Shown piece after piece: positions 45,254 to 58,438 of a DNA stretch of 64,000 bases. The notes beneath the pieces are model-generated. The model saw only the letters and a program-made list of their open reading frames with translations, was not told the origin of the DNA and did not search any database. This DNA is from Pochonia chlamydosporia 170. Lineage: Eukaryota > Ascomycota > Sordariomycetes > Hypocreales > Clavicipitaceae. The DNA is taken from assembly GCF_001653235.2 (NCBI RefSeq), contig NC_035795.1, forward strand, positions 2,356,001 to 2,420,000, read 5' to 3'. A program made the translations under genes and the position numbers. Positions within the stretch are counted from its first letter, which is position 1. Each line of letters opens with the position of its first letter.

Positions 45254-47154
45254 TGAAGCTGGCCAAACCGGACTGAGTCTGGACCTTCCCATCCTGGGGT
45301 CTGGTGAATTCCTGTAGCTGGCACGGGTGGGCGGCTCGGCACGCAGTGGCTTGGACCCACCGGACCAGACCAAACTGGGTCGAATACGGGGTACATATGT
45401 TCTCCGTACAGAGAGTCTGGCTACTCCAGCACTCTGCTCATCAAGATTCAAGAACAGACTTGGCCAGACCCAACATCACCACCCGCTCGAAGGCCTCTCT
45501 TTTCCAACATGAGAGGCCCAAAACAACCATCTTGGAGTGGCTGACCAGGAGTGTGGCTTTGGCATAATGCCTCCAATCACCGTCGTCATCAAAACTAGGC
45601 ATGTCTCGACTCTGCATATGCACTTGTCAGGAAGAAGGCTGTGGCAATGCAAAATGAGGCTCGGCGGGATACAGCGCCATACCCCTCACTTTCAGCTAGA
45701 CTGGCTTCGGGAACCCAGATACCAGTCGACAAGGAGTCCAAGCCTCGAGGGAATAAGACCATGTGGCCGAGTCGTGGTCCAGCAAGGCGACAAATCTTTC
45801 TTCTGGAACGGAACTTGACACAACTCAATTAATCCGCTTGCCAAGAAAGTTACCAGACGGCCTTTCGCATTGGATATTAACGTGGTTGCATATCCAAGCC
45901 TCGTTTCCTATTTTCAGGGCGTTGCGTACGCCCGTTAGTGAGACTTTTTCCATTTCGATTCTTGTTTCCGCCCTAAATTGCTGGGCGTTTGTCCAAGTCG
46001 GTCATCCGTCCACTCACCATCCGGGGTACATGTAGACAACATGTCTTGCGTATGGGAACATTTCGACGCGTACAAGCTATGGCAGAAAGACTTGGAAGAA
46101 TATCTCAAGAAGATCTTTCCAGGGCAAAAGGACGAAATTAAGGTCGAGGTCCGTCCGCCTGTGTCCCTTGAACCCGCCCAGCAATAAGAGGCACAGACTA
46201 ATTGTCTGCACACAGAAGCGACCCAAAAACCTCTACAGAATGACAATTCCCCGGAACCTCACTGCAGTTGGTGATTTTCATTTCATTGCTTCTAATTTTT
46301 TTTTTTTAATTAAAGTACCTGCCTTGGCCTAACTGATCGCGTACTGTACTAGGCTGAACGCCAGCATATTAAACAGCATATTTGCTACGAGGCTGATGAG
46401 GGTGACTAGATGACCGAATGGCTTGGGATGTATGGCGGTGCTATTAAAAACAGTTTATTTAATGCACTGTACGTTGGGGTCAACGGCGCAGCGTCGCGAC
46501 ATTGAACATCGTGGGAACTGAAGGTGGGTTTGGTTAGATGAGTACGGTGTGCCTGGCCAATGTGCGGTTTGTGCGTGTGACAAGGCATTCTCTTTAGGTA
46601 GTATTCGTAGTAAAGTAGCAAATTGGAACAGAGATTGATATGCTCATTTTCTGAACTCTTCCTACTCAGCGATTCCGATCTGCATTTGTCGCACAGGGGC
46701 GAAGACCTGACTGCGCCTCCTCGGGTAGTGAACGAGGCATGGGCTCTGGCGTCGTGCAGCTGACCTGCTTTGCTTCATGTCAAGGAGGCGACGTGAACAT
46801 CCTTCACACGTTCACAGCTCCCTTGGCTGTACAGATTCATTGATCTAACTGCTCTGATATATAACCCTGAGATCTCCCCTCCGTAGATTTAGCTGGCTTT
46901 TCCCTTAGTAACAATTCACAAGACTGTTCCTCACATTCCTCCCCATACTATCCCGGCCGCAGCGCAAGGCATTTCTGTGAGATTCCTACCTCTTTTCCAC
47001 GCGGCCGGCTCGGTCGCAAGAGGATGCAGTGAAGAGGCGAAATTGCCCTAGATTTGAGCTATCTAGTCTCGTTTTACTACCCGGTTTAATTTAATTTTCC
47101 TGGCTAGGGACGCTATTCCTGGAATAGAATACGTTGAGATCTCCCACTGCAGCC
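45254..47154. other. Spacer upstream of the CorA-like gene
   Basis: Contains one possible short ORF (46041-46187), poly-T near 46298-46307, and the promoter of the CorA-like gene. Nothing else is supported. Confidence 0.4.
46041..46187 (+). CDS. Possible 48-residue protein or terminal exon
   Basis: ATG 46041 to TAA 46187. The peptide starts MSCVWEHFDAYKLWQKDLEEY and continues as amphipathic charged sequence (LKKIFPGQKDEIKVEVRPP). The composition is more protein-like than other short frames nearby, but no upstream exon or family was identified. Confidence 0.25.
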   Translation: MSCVWEHFDAYKLWQKDLEEYLKKIFPGQKDEIKVEVRPPVSLEPAQQ

Positions 47155-49305
47155 ATGGCCGCCATGAGTATGTCCAGCGACCGGTTCGCCAGATCGTGCG
47201 AGCAGGCTAGCTCCTATCCGCAAAATGAGCTACTTACACGAACATTCGAATATGCTTTGAAGGCATATCGCGCAAGGCTTGTCAAGGACGCGGATACGAT
47301 ATTCCACAGGGAAAGGCGCAATATGTTCATTTGGGACTTGGTTGATGACGCCAAAGGTATGGGCCAAATCAGGATCTTGAGTTTTTTTTATCGAGGTTTT
47401 CTTCCATTGTACAACCGAGTATCTAATAAAGTACCAGAATTCTCCCTCAGCCCGAAACTCTCATCGGCAGAGGATTTGAAAAGACATGTTGCCGAGCAGC
47501 CAAAAGATCCCCGCTGCAGATTCGTGTAAGTCTCTCAGGAATGCAAAAAAGAGGATTAACTCTGACCAAGAATCTCAGGTTTTTACAGACATCGACTTCT
47601 CGAGGTCCATTGTGCTGCTCAGCTGAACAATTGACCTATTTACTTTCGTACCACCAAGTGATGCCATCATTCCTTGACTTTTGTTTCGAGTTCAAGCACA
47701 GAGAAGATCCGATTTCCACAACTCTATATCGCCAGGAAGACTATATTGGAAAGCGACATCTCACACAAGAGTTGACGCATCTAGGCCGTTCTGGAACTCG
47801 GATACAGCATGCCTTCAACATACTCGGGTTTGATGAGTCAGTGGCATCTGACGGATATACCTGGCCGTTGCGACACATTACGGTATATCATTCGTTTGAC
47901 CTGAAACTTGGCAAGGCATTTTGGATCATCGTAAAAGGCAACAAAGTGATGAGAGAGCGCATTACTTCATCGTCTTCAAAGTCTTTGCAAGCCGACCTTG
48001 AGGCAACCAACACACCGACTGGAGATTTCGTGGCCTCTCTCAGAACTCACTTGCTGATTCTGGAGTGGTGTTCAAATCTCTGGAGCGAGTATATCGATAG
48101 TCTGGAGTTCCAGTCGAAGAAGCCATCTGCCATGGTAACGCAAAGCCCTGTTGATGAGCTTGCCAAGGACATCCCTACAATGTTGGCTCGTGAGCGGCGC
48201 TCAACTATGGACAACAAGGTCGGGAATTCCAGACGGGACTCAAATCTGTCGCAGCTAGCGAGCCGTATTACTTCAGCGATGCCTCGCTTCACTAGGAACT
48301 GGAGCAGCTTCTCAGGGAGGACATCTGAACTTGACTGCAGCGGCCAGAGTCCCATCACGGCCCACGGACAGCCGGCATCACCGACAAAGGTACGGAATGT
48401 CAGTTTGGAAGACATTTTTACATTTGACGAGCTACAAAACGTTCATGCACTGTGCTCTGAAGTTGACAAGGGGTGCATGGTGATAGAACAGAATAAGAGG
48501 GTGTTGGTTCAGATCCGGAAGAAATACACGGCCCTGGCGGAGTCTAGGGACTTGAAATCCGTCTTGGACATTGCATCGTGCGAAGCAGACATGATGGCCT
48601 TTTTGCAAGAGGTCGAAAGACTGGAAGGGGATCTAGACAATTACCAAGCACGTCTGAGAGCACTGCTTCGAAAACTAGAGACGGACGAGGCCCTGGTGAG
48701 TTTTCACTAGTTCTTACTGCGTGTCTTTGAAGAGACAGGCAGGTGGCGCCACATTTGCTCTGATAAAATGTGTTACTCACCAACTTTTGCTTTGGCAGTT
48801 CACCGGAGTGCTCCAATACCAGAGCATGCAAACGGGGGAATACTTCTCCAAGTCTGCGCAAACGTCGGCAAACAAGATGGAGGAATGGACCATCAAGATG
48901 CACGATATTGCTGCGAGAACGGAGCAAGAGACGGTAGCTATGAGCATCATCACTTTCTTTACCCTAGTCTTCCTGCCTGGTACCTTTGTTGCAGTAAGAT
49001 ACGGCGTACCACTCGCAATGGCCGCTGCGAAGCCGGTTCTAACCCAGTCCCAGACATTCTTTAGCAGCGGCATCGTCAAGTTCGACGGCAGTAAGGGCGA
49101 TGACCTGGGGGACTGGAACACGCAGGTGCCTGCGCTGAAGCTGTTTCTCGTCATGTCGCTGCCGTTGATGTTCATCACGCTGGCTGCGTGGGCGCTGCTG
49201 CGGTCTTATGCGGGCAGAAAACATAGGGTGAGGTCTGGCTTGGCAGATATACCGGCTGTGGAGAAACGTGGGGATTGTATCGGGGGATCAGTCGCGGTAA
49301 AGTAA
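47155..49305 (+). CDS. CorA-like transporter-domain membrane protein
   Basis: Three exons, 47155-47525, 47579-48695 and 48799-49305, with introns of 53 and 103 bp (donors GTAAGT and GTGAGT); 664 residues. The long N-terminal cytosolic part begins MAAMSMSSDRFARSCEQA. It ends in a coiled-coil stretch (EVERLEGDLDNYQARLRALL) before two transmembrane segments, TVAMSIITFFTLVFLPGTFVA and about ALKLFLVMSLPLMFITLAAW. The PGTF after TM1 stands where the GMN motif of CorA magnesium channels would be, as in many fungal CorA-like proteins. The fold suggests a membrane or ion-transport role, but transport is unproven without GMN. The start was chosen at the first ATG of the open frame. Confidence 0.75.
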
Positions 49306-50659
49306 GCTTTTGGAGGTTGTGTGTGATTGCAAACAAGCCAGTTAGTTCTTGGAGCGGGTTTCTTTTTGTTTCATGAGGAATTTTGTATACTATGGAAGTG
49401 CCAGATTAGAGCAAGCGGGAAACTACGGTCTTTTTGTATTAGTAGAGCATATCAAGCAATGTCAGTTCGCTTCAAGAGTTGTTGTAAGTCGGTCCTTATC
49501 GGCGGGAACTATTTATTGATATTGATTAGTAGCACTTGAACTGAAGCGGCTTCATCGTTTGAACCCCGCAGCTGACACTGAAAACCATCCTCAAGACAAG
49601 TATCCAATAAGCTGGTGTCCAATGTATGTGGAGCCTCCTAGTTGGTGGATGGGCCAAACAATTGCCCGTGCGCTCTTCATGCTCTTTTTGTTTTGTCAAA
49701 TCCGTATTACTGACGCTTTACTCCGTAGTCTGGAAAGGGTAGAAGAACATGCTCAAATTTAAGCATCTGGTGCCGCGGCCCGCATAATTAAAGTAATTGA
49801 TTTGATCCACTTCCGTCAACGGGCCGGGCCGGTCGGTCACCGATACCCAGTACTTAAGTATGGGTCAACGAGCGACTGGTGCTTTCCGCTGAGTCTTGGC
49901 ATATTGCAATCTGGCAGATGATATGGAGTACGGAGTAGTTGACGCAAGGTTGATTCCCCTGCCGAGCTTTGACAAGGTCTCTGCTGGTTCAAATAGGACC
50001 GTGGCAGTGCCATACATAGGGCTGTCAGTGCGCCCTGGATGCCGCCAAGGCGGATAGATGAGTATGACTGGACGACATTTGGAGGCCACCCGTTTGCAGC
50101 CAGCCTTGTTTCCCGTCAACTGGTCATTGAATGTCTCAGCTTACCTTACTTCACTCTAGTAGTTGCCAAACAGTCAAGCCGGCACCGTCACATTACATTG
50201 GTGTGGACCATTACTAGTTACTGGTCAGCTAGTCCACCAGGCAGCTCTTCACCTCGAGTTATTAAAACTCCATCCTCTTCACTTCACCTCCCTTGGTTGG
50301 TTGCCCGCAATCAGTTTGCGGTCAGAGTCCGGCGGCTCCGCCTAACTTAGACCAGCGGGTGAAGTTCTTCAAGGTTCCCGACAGGCCGCCGTCAGTTGAA
50401 CCAAATAACCCCTCTCTTATCATTCGCGACCGGCCTTGCCTTCAGCTTGCCTGTCCCGTCCTATCCACTCCTCACCAATCCTGTCAAGTCAAGGTTCACT
50501 CTTAAACCAACTCCCGCACATAACCATAACCGGAATCCCTTACCTGGGCCAAAAAACGACCCGCCGTCTTATTCTCTCTCCACCATCCCTGCAAATGGTG
50601 CCAACCGCTGTAGACAGTCAACTGTACAAGACACCTCCCAGAGCCTGCGTATTGTGCCA
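49306..50659. other. Spacer between CorA-like and kinase-like genes
   Basis: About 1.35 kb. The last 260 bases are in frame with the kinase-like protein but contain no ATG before 50660. No tRNA or other gene recognised. Confidence 0.4.
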
Positions 50660-53600
50660 ATGTCCGGCGCTGCGCAGCAACAGCAACAGCCCGGCTCAGC
50701 CTCTGGCGGGGATGGGCCAAACCGCAATGCCACTCGACCCACGAACAGACGGGCAATAGATGATTTCGTCGATTTCGTCGAGGATACAAAGAAAAAGTGC
50801 GTGGGCAGAAACGGGCTCCGGGAGAGAGAGCCCTATATCCCACTTGACGCCCTCGAGGAGTATTGGCATCCCACAAGCATCAGGGCTCTTTGCAGATCCC
50901 TTCATCTCAGTATTCCGTGCGAAGTTGACGCTATCAAGTCGCGGCTTTTGCGTACATTCTCACTTTTGGTCCATGTCGACATGGTGTCACACCTCGACGT
51001 CTTCGTCAAATGGAAAATATCTGATGCTCATTTCCCGCTCGGCGAAGACAGTTTACCACCCGTACTAAAACAGCCGCGGTACAAAGACCTTGTAGAGGTA
51101 ATTCTCATATATCAGTGGCTCTTTTTCCCCCTGGTATTAAAGCCAACAGAGCTCTCGGGAATTCACCTACCAGAGCGACTCATCTTGCCCTTTGATTCCG
51201 AAGAAACAATTTATCAGAGCAACTCTTCCAATATCACAAAGACGGTTACCCGGTCATCTTCAAGTCCTGAGATCCAGGTCAGTTTAAAACCATACTTCGT
51301 CGCATACTCCTTCTTGCCTCATTTCCCACCAGCTGGCTAACCGCAGGAATATAGAGAGAGGTGTACGTTATCAAGTCTTACTCGAGTAGTCTTGCGAACC
51401 GGTATGCGAACGAACGATTGGCCCTAACAGCTATCCAAGATCTTCGAAATCCACACATAATCAGCTACCATGGTTCGTTTGTGCAGAGTGGCACTAACAA
51501 CCTTGTGTTGGGGTATGTTGATGGTGGCAACTTGGCTGAGTACTTTGAGAATACGCCGAGGCCAGCCACACGACATGATGCCTGGTTGTTCTGGAAGAGT
51601 ATGACCGGAGTTTGGAAGGGGCTCGTCGGCCTTCACAGGTTGGCTCCCAGCGGCGATGCCAAAAACGAGGCTAGCGAGATTCACTGGGGGTAAGATGCAC
51701 CTACAATTTCCAACTGGGAAGCTTGCCAACCCTCTTCCGCCACATGGCAATATTGAACATGGAACTGACCACGTTACACGCTTCGGCAGGGTACACGAAG
51801 ACCTCAAGCCTGACAACATTCTCATTTCCAGGAATGGTGTCACTTCAAACTCACCATATGAGTTTATCCCTATCATCTCTGACTTTGGGCACAGTTGTGT
51901 CAGAATCGCATCGCGAGATGGAGTGGACCCGGAGAAGAGGCTCGTTCCTGACCGGCATGGGAACCAAGAGTTTGGTAAGACTCCTGTCTCCATTCATCAA
52001 CAAAAGTATATGTACCATTTTAGAAGATTCTAACGACGTTATCAGCGGCGCCTGAAGCAAGCCACCATGCAAGCCACCTACGTCGGGGTCATTCCACGAT
52101 CGACGCGAGCGTAGACGTCTGGTCGATGGGATGTATCCTGAGCGTCGCTGCTGCTTGGGTTGTAATGGGCGACTATGGCATCGAATCATACGATGCTATG
52201 AGAAGTAAAGAATTCAAAAGCATCGCTAGCTTTGAAGACCAAGCCTATCGCGGATGTTTTCACAATGGGACTGATCCTTTGGACGCGGTCGCCAAGACGC
52301 ACCGGCAAGTAAGCGAAACCGGCGACGAATTCACTCAACAAGTTGTCAACCTCGTAGGTCGATTCTGTATTGTGGGAGATCCAAAAGCTCGTCAGCCAGC
52401 CCATAAGATGTATGAGTTACTTTGCAACAGCTTGGGCAGGGAATATCCTCCAACTCCCAGGATAACCACGCCTTTGAAAGTCAGAACACCGGATTTTTCC
52501 CATACTCATCGTCGTGGGATATCACAAGAGAGTGGAGTTTCTAGCAGGAGTGATAATTACATGCTCCTCGGCTCCCCGATCTCTTCCGGGCCGTTCTCAC
52601 CCAACCTCCAAACTCCTCCATCTGCCGGCACGTCCGTCGTTCCAGTATCCAACGGCCACATCGTGGAGAGCCCGACCGACTTCATGGGCAGAAGTAGCCA
52701 GATCTTGCTACCAAGTTCTCCGTCCTTGCTCGAACCTCGACATTCAGGCCAGTCCCTAGCAGTGCCAGAAACACGGTTGCGTAGCACCGAACCCTCGCCT
52801 CAGAGAGATGCATTTCTGACGATTGACGAGTGCCACGAATGGGTTGACGCAAAGAAGTCAAAGCGTTATGTTGACAACACAGTGGACAGGGCCATTCAGC
52901 GTCTGCAAAAGCAATTAAAAGGTCGGGAGCACATCTTTCTCATTGAGGACTCCCCGTCCATGCGATCATACAGGAAGGAGCTGCTTGATGTGTTCCTAAC
53001 TTTATCTTATATGGCCAAGCCAATGGATCCGAATCGCATTGAACTCATATTTGCGTCACAGCCATCAATCGTGCACAAACCATTTCCTCTGCCTTCAGTA
53101 CTCGACAGCCTCAAAAACAGACCTTTGCGGGAGGCATTCAAAAATTGCCAATTCGACCTAGTGGACGGCTTCATGGAGCAGAGTCTAGGGCAAGTCGTCG
53201 ATAAGATCATAAGGGAGAAGCTCGTCTTGAGGCCGAATGGCAGCCTTGCCCCTCCAGTTAGCCTTTTCGTCTTCACTGACGGTCGCTGGGGTAAAAACGG
53301 AGACTTACCATGTGGCGTAGAAATGCCTATTCAGAAGTTGATGAACTCTACTAGGAGATACGGCGGTGGTCGCACTCAAATGATGGTGCAATTTGTTCGT
53401 TTTGGCGACGACGAGAATGGTATGCAGTATCTGGATTATTTGGACAAATTCGGTAAGAAAGACAAGTGGTAAGTTATATCACCACCGCACTGAACCCCTC
53501 CTTGAGCTGTGCTCTTATGTTGCAGAGCCATTTACTAATTACCAGTTCAGGGACATAGTCGACCACAAACCCATCAGTGGCAACATATTCACACTATTTA

Positions 53601-53665
53601 CCGGGAGCATTACCACCAGGGGTGACGACGAGGGCGAATCTGGTTCGTCTTCAAGACAAACATGA
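50660..53665 (+). CDS. Kinase-like protein with C-terminal vWA-like domain
   Basis: Five exons: 50660-51277, 51355-51689, 51790-51974, 52046-53468 and 53551-53665; 891 residues, all junctions in phase. A Gln-rich, then helical N-terminus (MSGAAQQQQQPG...) is followed by a protein-kinase-like domain. That domain has a candidate Lys in YVIKSYSS, VHEDLKPDNILI (HED in place of HRD), IISDFGHS and APEASHH then VDVWSMGCIL. No glycine-rich loop is seen. After a Ser/Pro-rich linker, HIFLIEDSPSMRSY resembles a vWA strand with a variant metal site (ExSxS), followed by helical repeats and SLFVFTDGRWG. Partner and substrate are unknown. It could be a weak or inactive kinase. It is convergent with the SesA-NACHT-WD40 receptor. 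Confidence 0.8.
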
Positions 53666-54199
53666 GGGCTTACGACATCAGATTACTTGGCTTGCCATTT
53701 ACTTTAGACCCTGTTGTGCTGAATGCACGAGTTGCTTGCACAGTATTACTAACTCAGAAAAGCGACCGTCTAAACCTCGAGAATGCTGTCGCATTCATTT
53801 CTTTACTGAACTGTTACTCTATGGGGAACCATAAATTGTATTTGTAAGAGACACACCCTTATGGCATTTTCGCTTAGACTAATATAGTAGTGGTGAGGAT
53901 TTGCTTCGACAAGAAAATTGTCGACACCATAAGGGACTACGCGAATTTACAAGTCGCATTACTTGCTCGATGGTCTCTGACACGAAACTGGATACGGTAC
54001 CCTTACATTCTTCGCCCGCTCCTCAATAGTAGGAGCGGAAATTAGTTTTCGTTGGCAGTTTCCAGAATCACAATGTATCTTTTGGGTTGGCGTTCTCAAG
54101 AACACGTAGTTAGTAGGTGACTCCCGTGGCAAGCCGTAGTCGATCGGATGGTAAAAGTACTAGATATAAATATGAAACTATAAATGAAATTTGACCAAG
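53666..54199. other. Convergent spacer between kinase-like gene and NLR
   Basis: About 530 bp of 3' untranslated sequence; no gene seen. A 61-codon frame at 53662-53847 overlaps the 3' end of the last exon and is not supported. Confidence 0.4.
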
Positions 54200-57100
54200 T
54201 TATAAGGAGTCCCTAATCACTGCACTCAGGTTCATTCGATCAATGTCCAATATAAAAACATGACCACTACGACAGCCAATAGCCAAGTGGTCGCCTCTTG
54301 TATCTTGACAAGTTACCTCGAAATCTAACGGTAAGCGAAGTACTGGCATCTCGCCATAGAGAATCCACTGATTGTAAGCGTGGAGGCGTTGCAATGGCTT
54401 GAATTCATGCCTGACAGACTTGCCCGACCTGGGGACTTCGAAGCCTCCATCCAAATCCCACACCTTGACTTCACCGTTTGTTGATTCGGATGCAATCTGC
54501 TCGCCGTGTGACTTGAATTCTATGGCATCAATCTGGCTTGAGTGACCTGTAGAAATCATTTGTGAATAGCCCGATTGAATATCCCATATTGTAAGAACTT
54601 TTGGGCCTAAAACTGCAACAAGCCTTTGACCATCTGGGGAGAATTTTAGCGCTGTAACCCGTCCGCGTTGGCCTTTAAGCTCTTCTAAATCACCTGTTAT
54701 GGGATCCCATAACTTGATGTACTTCCACAGGGCTAATGCAATCCGCTTTCCATCTGGCGAGAATGCTATGGCTTTAGAAAGCATTTTGCGATCTACAAGC
54801 GTTTTTTGCAGGTCGACTGTTTGAGCATCCCATAACTTAATCGTGAACTGGCTCATAGATGCGATCTGCATACCGTCTGGTGAGAATGCTATGGCCGTAA
54901 CACCATGAGGGTGGTCTCCTAGCGTCTTTTGTAAGTCGCCTGTTTGAGCATCCCATAACCTGATTGTCTTATCTTCTGACCCCGATGCAATTTGCTTGCC
55001 GTCTGGTGAGAATGCTACAACGCTAACCGACTGCGCATGGCTTGTAGGAGTGTTTTGTGAATGGCCCATTTGAGTATCCCAAACTTTGATTGTTTTGTCT
55101 CGTGATCCGGATATTATTCGCTTGCCATCTGGTGAGAATGCTATAGCCGTAACACAATTTGTGTGGCCTTCGAGCGACTTTTCAAGATAGCCTGTCCGAG
55201 TATCCCATAACCTTATCCTTCGGTCAAGGCTTCCAGAAGCAATCCGCCGGCCATCTGGTGAGAAAGCTATAGTGTGTACAAAACCTTGATGGCCTGCGAG
55301 CGTCATTTGAAGGTTTCTTGTTTGAATATCCCATAGCTGAACTGTTTCGTTCCGTGATCCGGATGCGATTCGCTTGCCATCTGGTGAATATGCCACTGCA
55401 AAGACCCAGTGTGAGTCGCTTTGAAGGGTGCCTTGTAGATTACCTGTTTGAGTATCCCATAGCATAATTTTTGCGTCATGTGAGCCTGACGCGACTTGCT
55501 TCCCGTTTGGCGAGAATGCTATTGCATTAACCTTGCCTGAGTGGCTTAAAAGTGTCTTTTGTAAGTCGCCTGTTTGAGCATCCCATAACTTGATTGTCTT
55601 ATCTGTTGACCCCGATGCAATTTGCTTCCCATCTGGTGAGAATGCTATTGCATTAACCTCGTCTGAGTGGCTTAAAAGTGTCTTTTGTAATTCGCCTGTT
55701 TGAGCATCCCATAACTTGATTGTCTTATCTTCTGACCCCGATACAATTTGCTTACTGTCTGGTGAGAATGCAATGGTATTGACTTCATCCGTTGAGAACC
55801 TCTTTTGAAGGTCTCCTGTCACGGAATCCCTCAAGTTAAAGCCGTCCCACGAAGCGGAAGCAATCCGTTTGCCATCCGGTGAAAATGCCACAGCCTTGAT
55901 CACGGAGCTTGCGTGGCTATCGAGTGTTTGGATTAAAGCATCCCACGACTTGTCTATTCGTGGGAGCCTTGTGAGCCACGTAGGAAGTTTGTCGAGATTG
56001 CTCCTCCTTACGATGCTTGTCTCTGGACTAAAGATTATCGTAGAGCTGTATACTTGTAATGGCCATATCACTATTGTACGGTAGTGCCGCGGCAAGAAAC
56101 GCATCGCATCTTCCACAAGCGCTAAGAGGAATGGATCCTGCGTAACGTAGATACGCCTTTAGTCAACTGATAGACCAATGAATCACCGGCATGCTACTTA
56201 CTTCCACAGCATCTTTCAATGTCTTCAATGCCTCGATAGCGTTTGAGAGCTTGTCCAGCAAACTTAGACATTCTAGCCACTCTAACAACTTTGTGTGCAA
56301 GAATACGCCGACTAGTCCTCGTTCAGTAAGAGCAGCTCGTATAAGTGTATTTTGTGTGGCGTTATCGAGATGTTGTGCCCAAAAGCTGGCTGCATAGTCT
56401 ACGCTGTCTATGAGCGCATTTCTCGTCATTGATTCCCTGGTTAGATCGGCTCGCGGCAGATCAACGAGATTAACCTTGAGCCTTTTGCTCAAATAAGACA
56501 AACAATTAAGTGCAATCTCACCATGTCCATAGACTCCATAGGAGTCAATTATAGACTCTCCACTCTTTCCGGCTAGGTAGTCTCGAGCCGATTGATGAAC
56601 AAATACGATGTCTCGTCCTCGCCTCCTCACAAAGGATGCACATCGGTCGACCAATACTTCAATAACAACCTGTTGGCCAGACAGTCCTGTCACAGCACTA
56701 AACTCGGCTATACTCAGAGGTCGATATGCCAGCATCATGACCCTGAGAAGCCGCATACACCTCTTCACAATGGCTGTGTCGCCTTGACAAAGCTGGCTGA
56801 GAATCCGATCATAAAGAGGAGGCAGACCCGACGGCAACTCTTGAATTGTGACCAACGCATCGTCCGGGCTAACACTCTCGAGTGCCTGGCACACCAAACT
56901 AACCCACAAGTACGTGCCCTCAGACTTCTCAGTTAGCTCCTCTTCTACCCTTCGCCGCAATAGTTCTCCATAGCTGCGGCGACGACCAAGCTCATCCGTT
57001 TTGAAGGCAATGTAATTCTTAACAGCTTCAGAAAGGTGTTTCGAGTTGAGTTCTAAGCTGACGAGCAGTTGATCATATCCAGCCAGCAATTCCTGCTCAG

Positions 57101-58438
57101 CGGTATCTAATGGTCGACTGGTTAGTAACCACTTGACTTTAGATGGCGCATGGAGACCCGTTCGGACAAGACGCTTCAGGAAACCAGCCATTTCATTGCT
57201 CTGGCATTCATCAAGAGCATCCACAACAATGTACACTCTCTGGCATCTGCAGTGTTCTAACATTTCCATGAAAATGTCCCACAGTGTTCGCCATGAGGTA
57301 ACATCTTCGGTAAAACGCTCGTTGGCAGTATCCCAGCGGCATCGCAGGGATTCCATAAGGCCCTTTTGCTGCTTTACTAGCCGCAAAATCAGACCTTTTA
57401 TTATCGCTTCAAGCGTGTTGAGCTGATAGTCTGAGTTTTGGCAGAAGAAGTAAGTCACCACGGACGAGTCGCCTTGCGTAAGTGAAAGACGCTCAATAAT
57501 ACCAATAGACAGCATGGTTTTTCCTTTGCCCGCGCCGCCCTTGATCCAGAGTAAAGCGATATCGTCTCTTTCCTTCCAGTTGATGTACTGTGAGTTATGA
57601 AGGATCCAATCGATGGATTTATGGAGCAATTTGTCTTTGTTCTCTTTTAGTTTACTTTTAATCCGCAGCGTATCAGGACATCGCAAGAAGTGCAGGCAAA
57701 GTCGATCTATTTCATCGACAGTCAAGGAGGGACGGGCTGTAACATTTTATTAACTTTATAATCCTTCGCGCAAATCTACGACTAGGAAGGCGTACCGATA
57801 TGATTGGTGCCGATATACTGTTGTCCTGGACCGTTATTCTGATTGCCAGTGCTGTTGTTGTTGAACTGACTCCCATTTCCAGTATTGACGTTTTGCGCGC
57901 CACTGCCGTAATGCGCAAACGCAGGACCTTCTTCGAAGCCCTCTGGCAATGAAGGCTCCATCTTGGTCACTTCATCAATTGCCTTTGCCAACTGGTCTTT
58001 GCCTCTCGAAGTTGTACTTTCTGGAAACTGCGTCGCCAAGAGCTGTAGATCGTCCAAAATTGCCCTGATTAAGCTCTCTACACGGCCACCCTTCCCAATC
58101 GTTCGAGCGGCCTTTACATAACGATCCCACCTGGAGTCACTCTCCTCTGGCATAACCTTTGCAAATAGCTGCTGCAATAGAGTAGCTTGAACTTTGCAAT
58201 CTTCCAAGGTTGGTGTGAAAGCGGCGTGTATTGACTCGTCTATCGTGTTATCGATGTATCTTTCGGCGTCTTCCAGTAGCTTCAAGATAAGAGGAAGTTT
58301 TGTCGCTGACTTCTTGAAATTTAGCGGGAGACCCGATTCGTCCTCGACGGCCTCCCATACTTGTTTCGTAGCATCGATGAGGGTAATTATGGACGAGATG
58401 ATGCCAAGTACAAGGCTGGCCTCCCCGACGCCGGACAT
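54200..58438 (-). CDS. NOD-like receptor: SesA domain, sigma-type amyloid motif, NACHT, WD40 repeats
   Basis: Three exons, 58438-57796, 57736-56202 and 56137-54200; introns 59 and 64 bp (donors GTACGC and GTAAGT, acceptors TTACAG and ACGCAG); 1371 residues, all in phase. The N-terminus (SLVLGIISSIITLIDATKQV, ATKLPLILKLLEDAE) is SesA-like. An Asn/Gly-rich segment (near residues 183-210; GNGSQFNNNSTGNQNN, GPGQQYIG) matches the sigma motif, a prion-like signalling amyloid in fungal NLRs. NACHT follows with Walker A IKGGAGKGKTML, Walker B YIVVDALDECQS and WLLTSRPLD. Exon 3 begins DPFLLALVEDAMRF and holds about 12-13 WD40 units of 42 residues (typical SPDGKQIASGS, IKLWDAQTG), enough for two propellers. 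A ligand bound by WD40 is expected to open NACHT and expose the amyloid seed. No break seen. Confidence 0.93.
54340..55900 (-). repeat. Array of 126-bp WD40-coding repeats
   Basis: About 12 tandem units of 42 codons. Three units (54930-55010, 55560-55620, 55680-55745) are nearly identical at DNA level, with a shared block encoding LWDAQTGDLQKTL. Other units are more divergent. Confidence 0.85.

Noticed and set aside
49555..49575. Possible tRNA T-loop-like GGGTTCAAAC (minus strand)
   Set aside because: No acceptor stem or anticodon arm could be folded around it.
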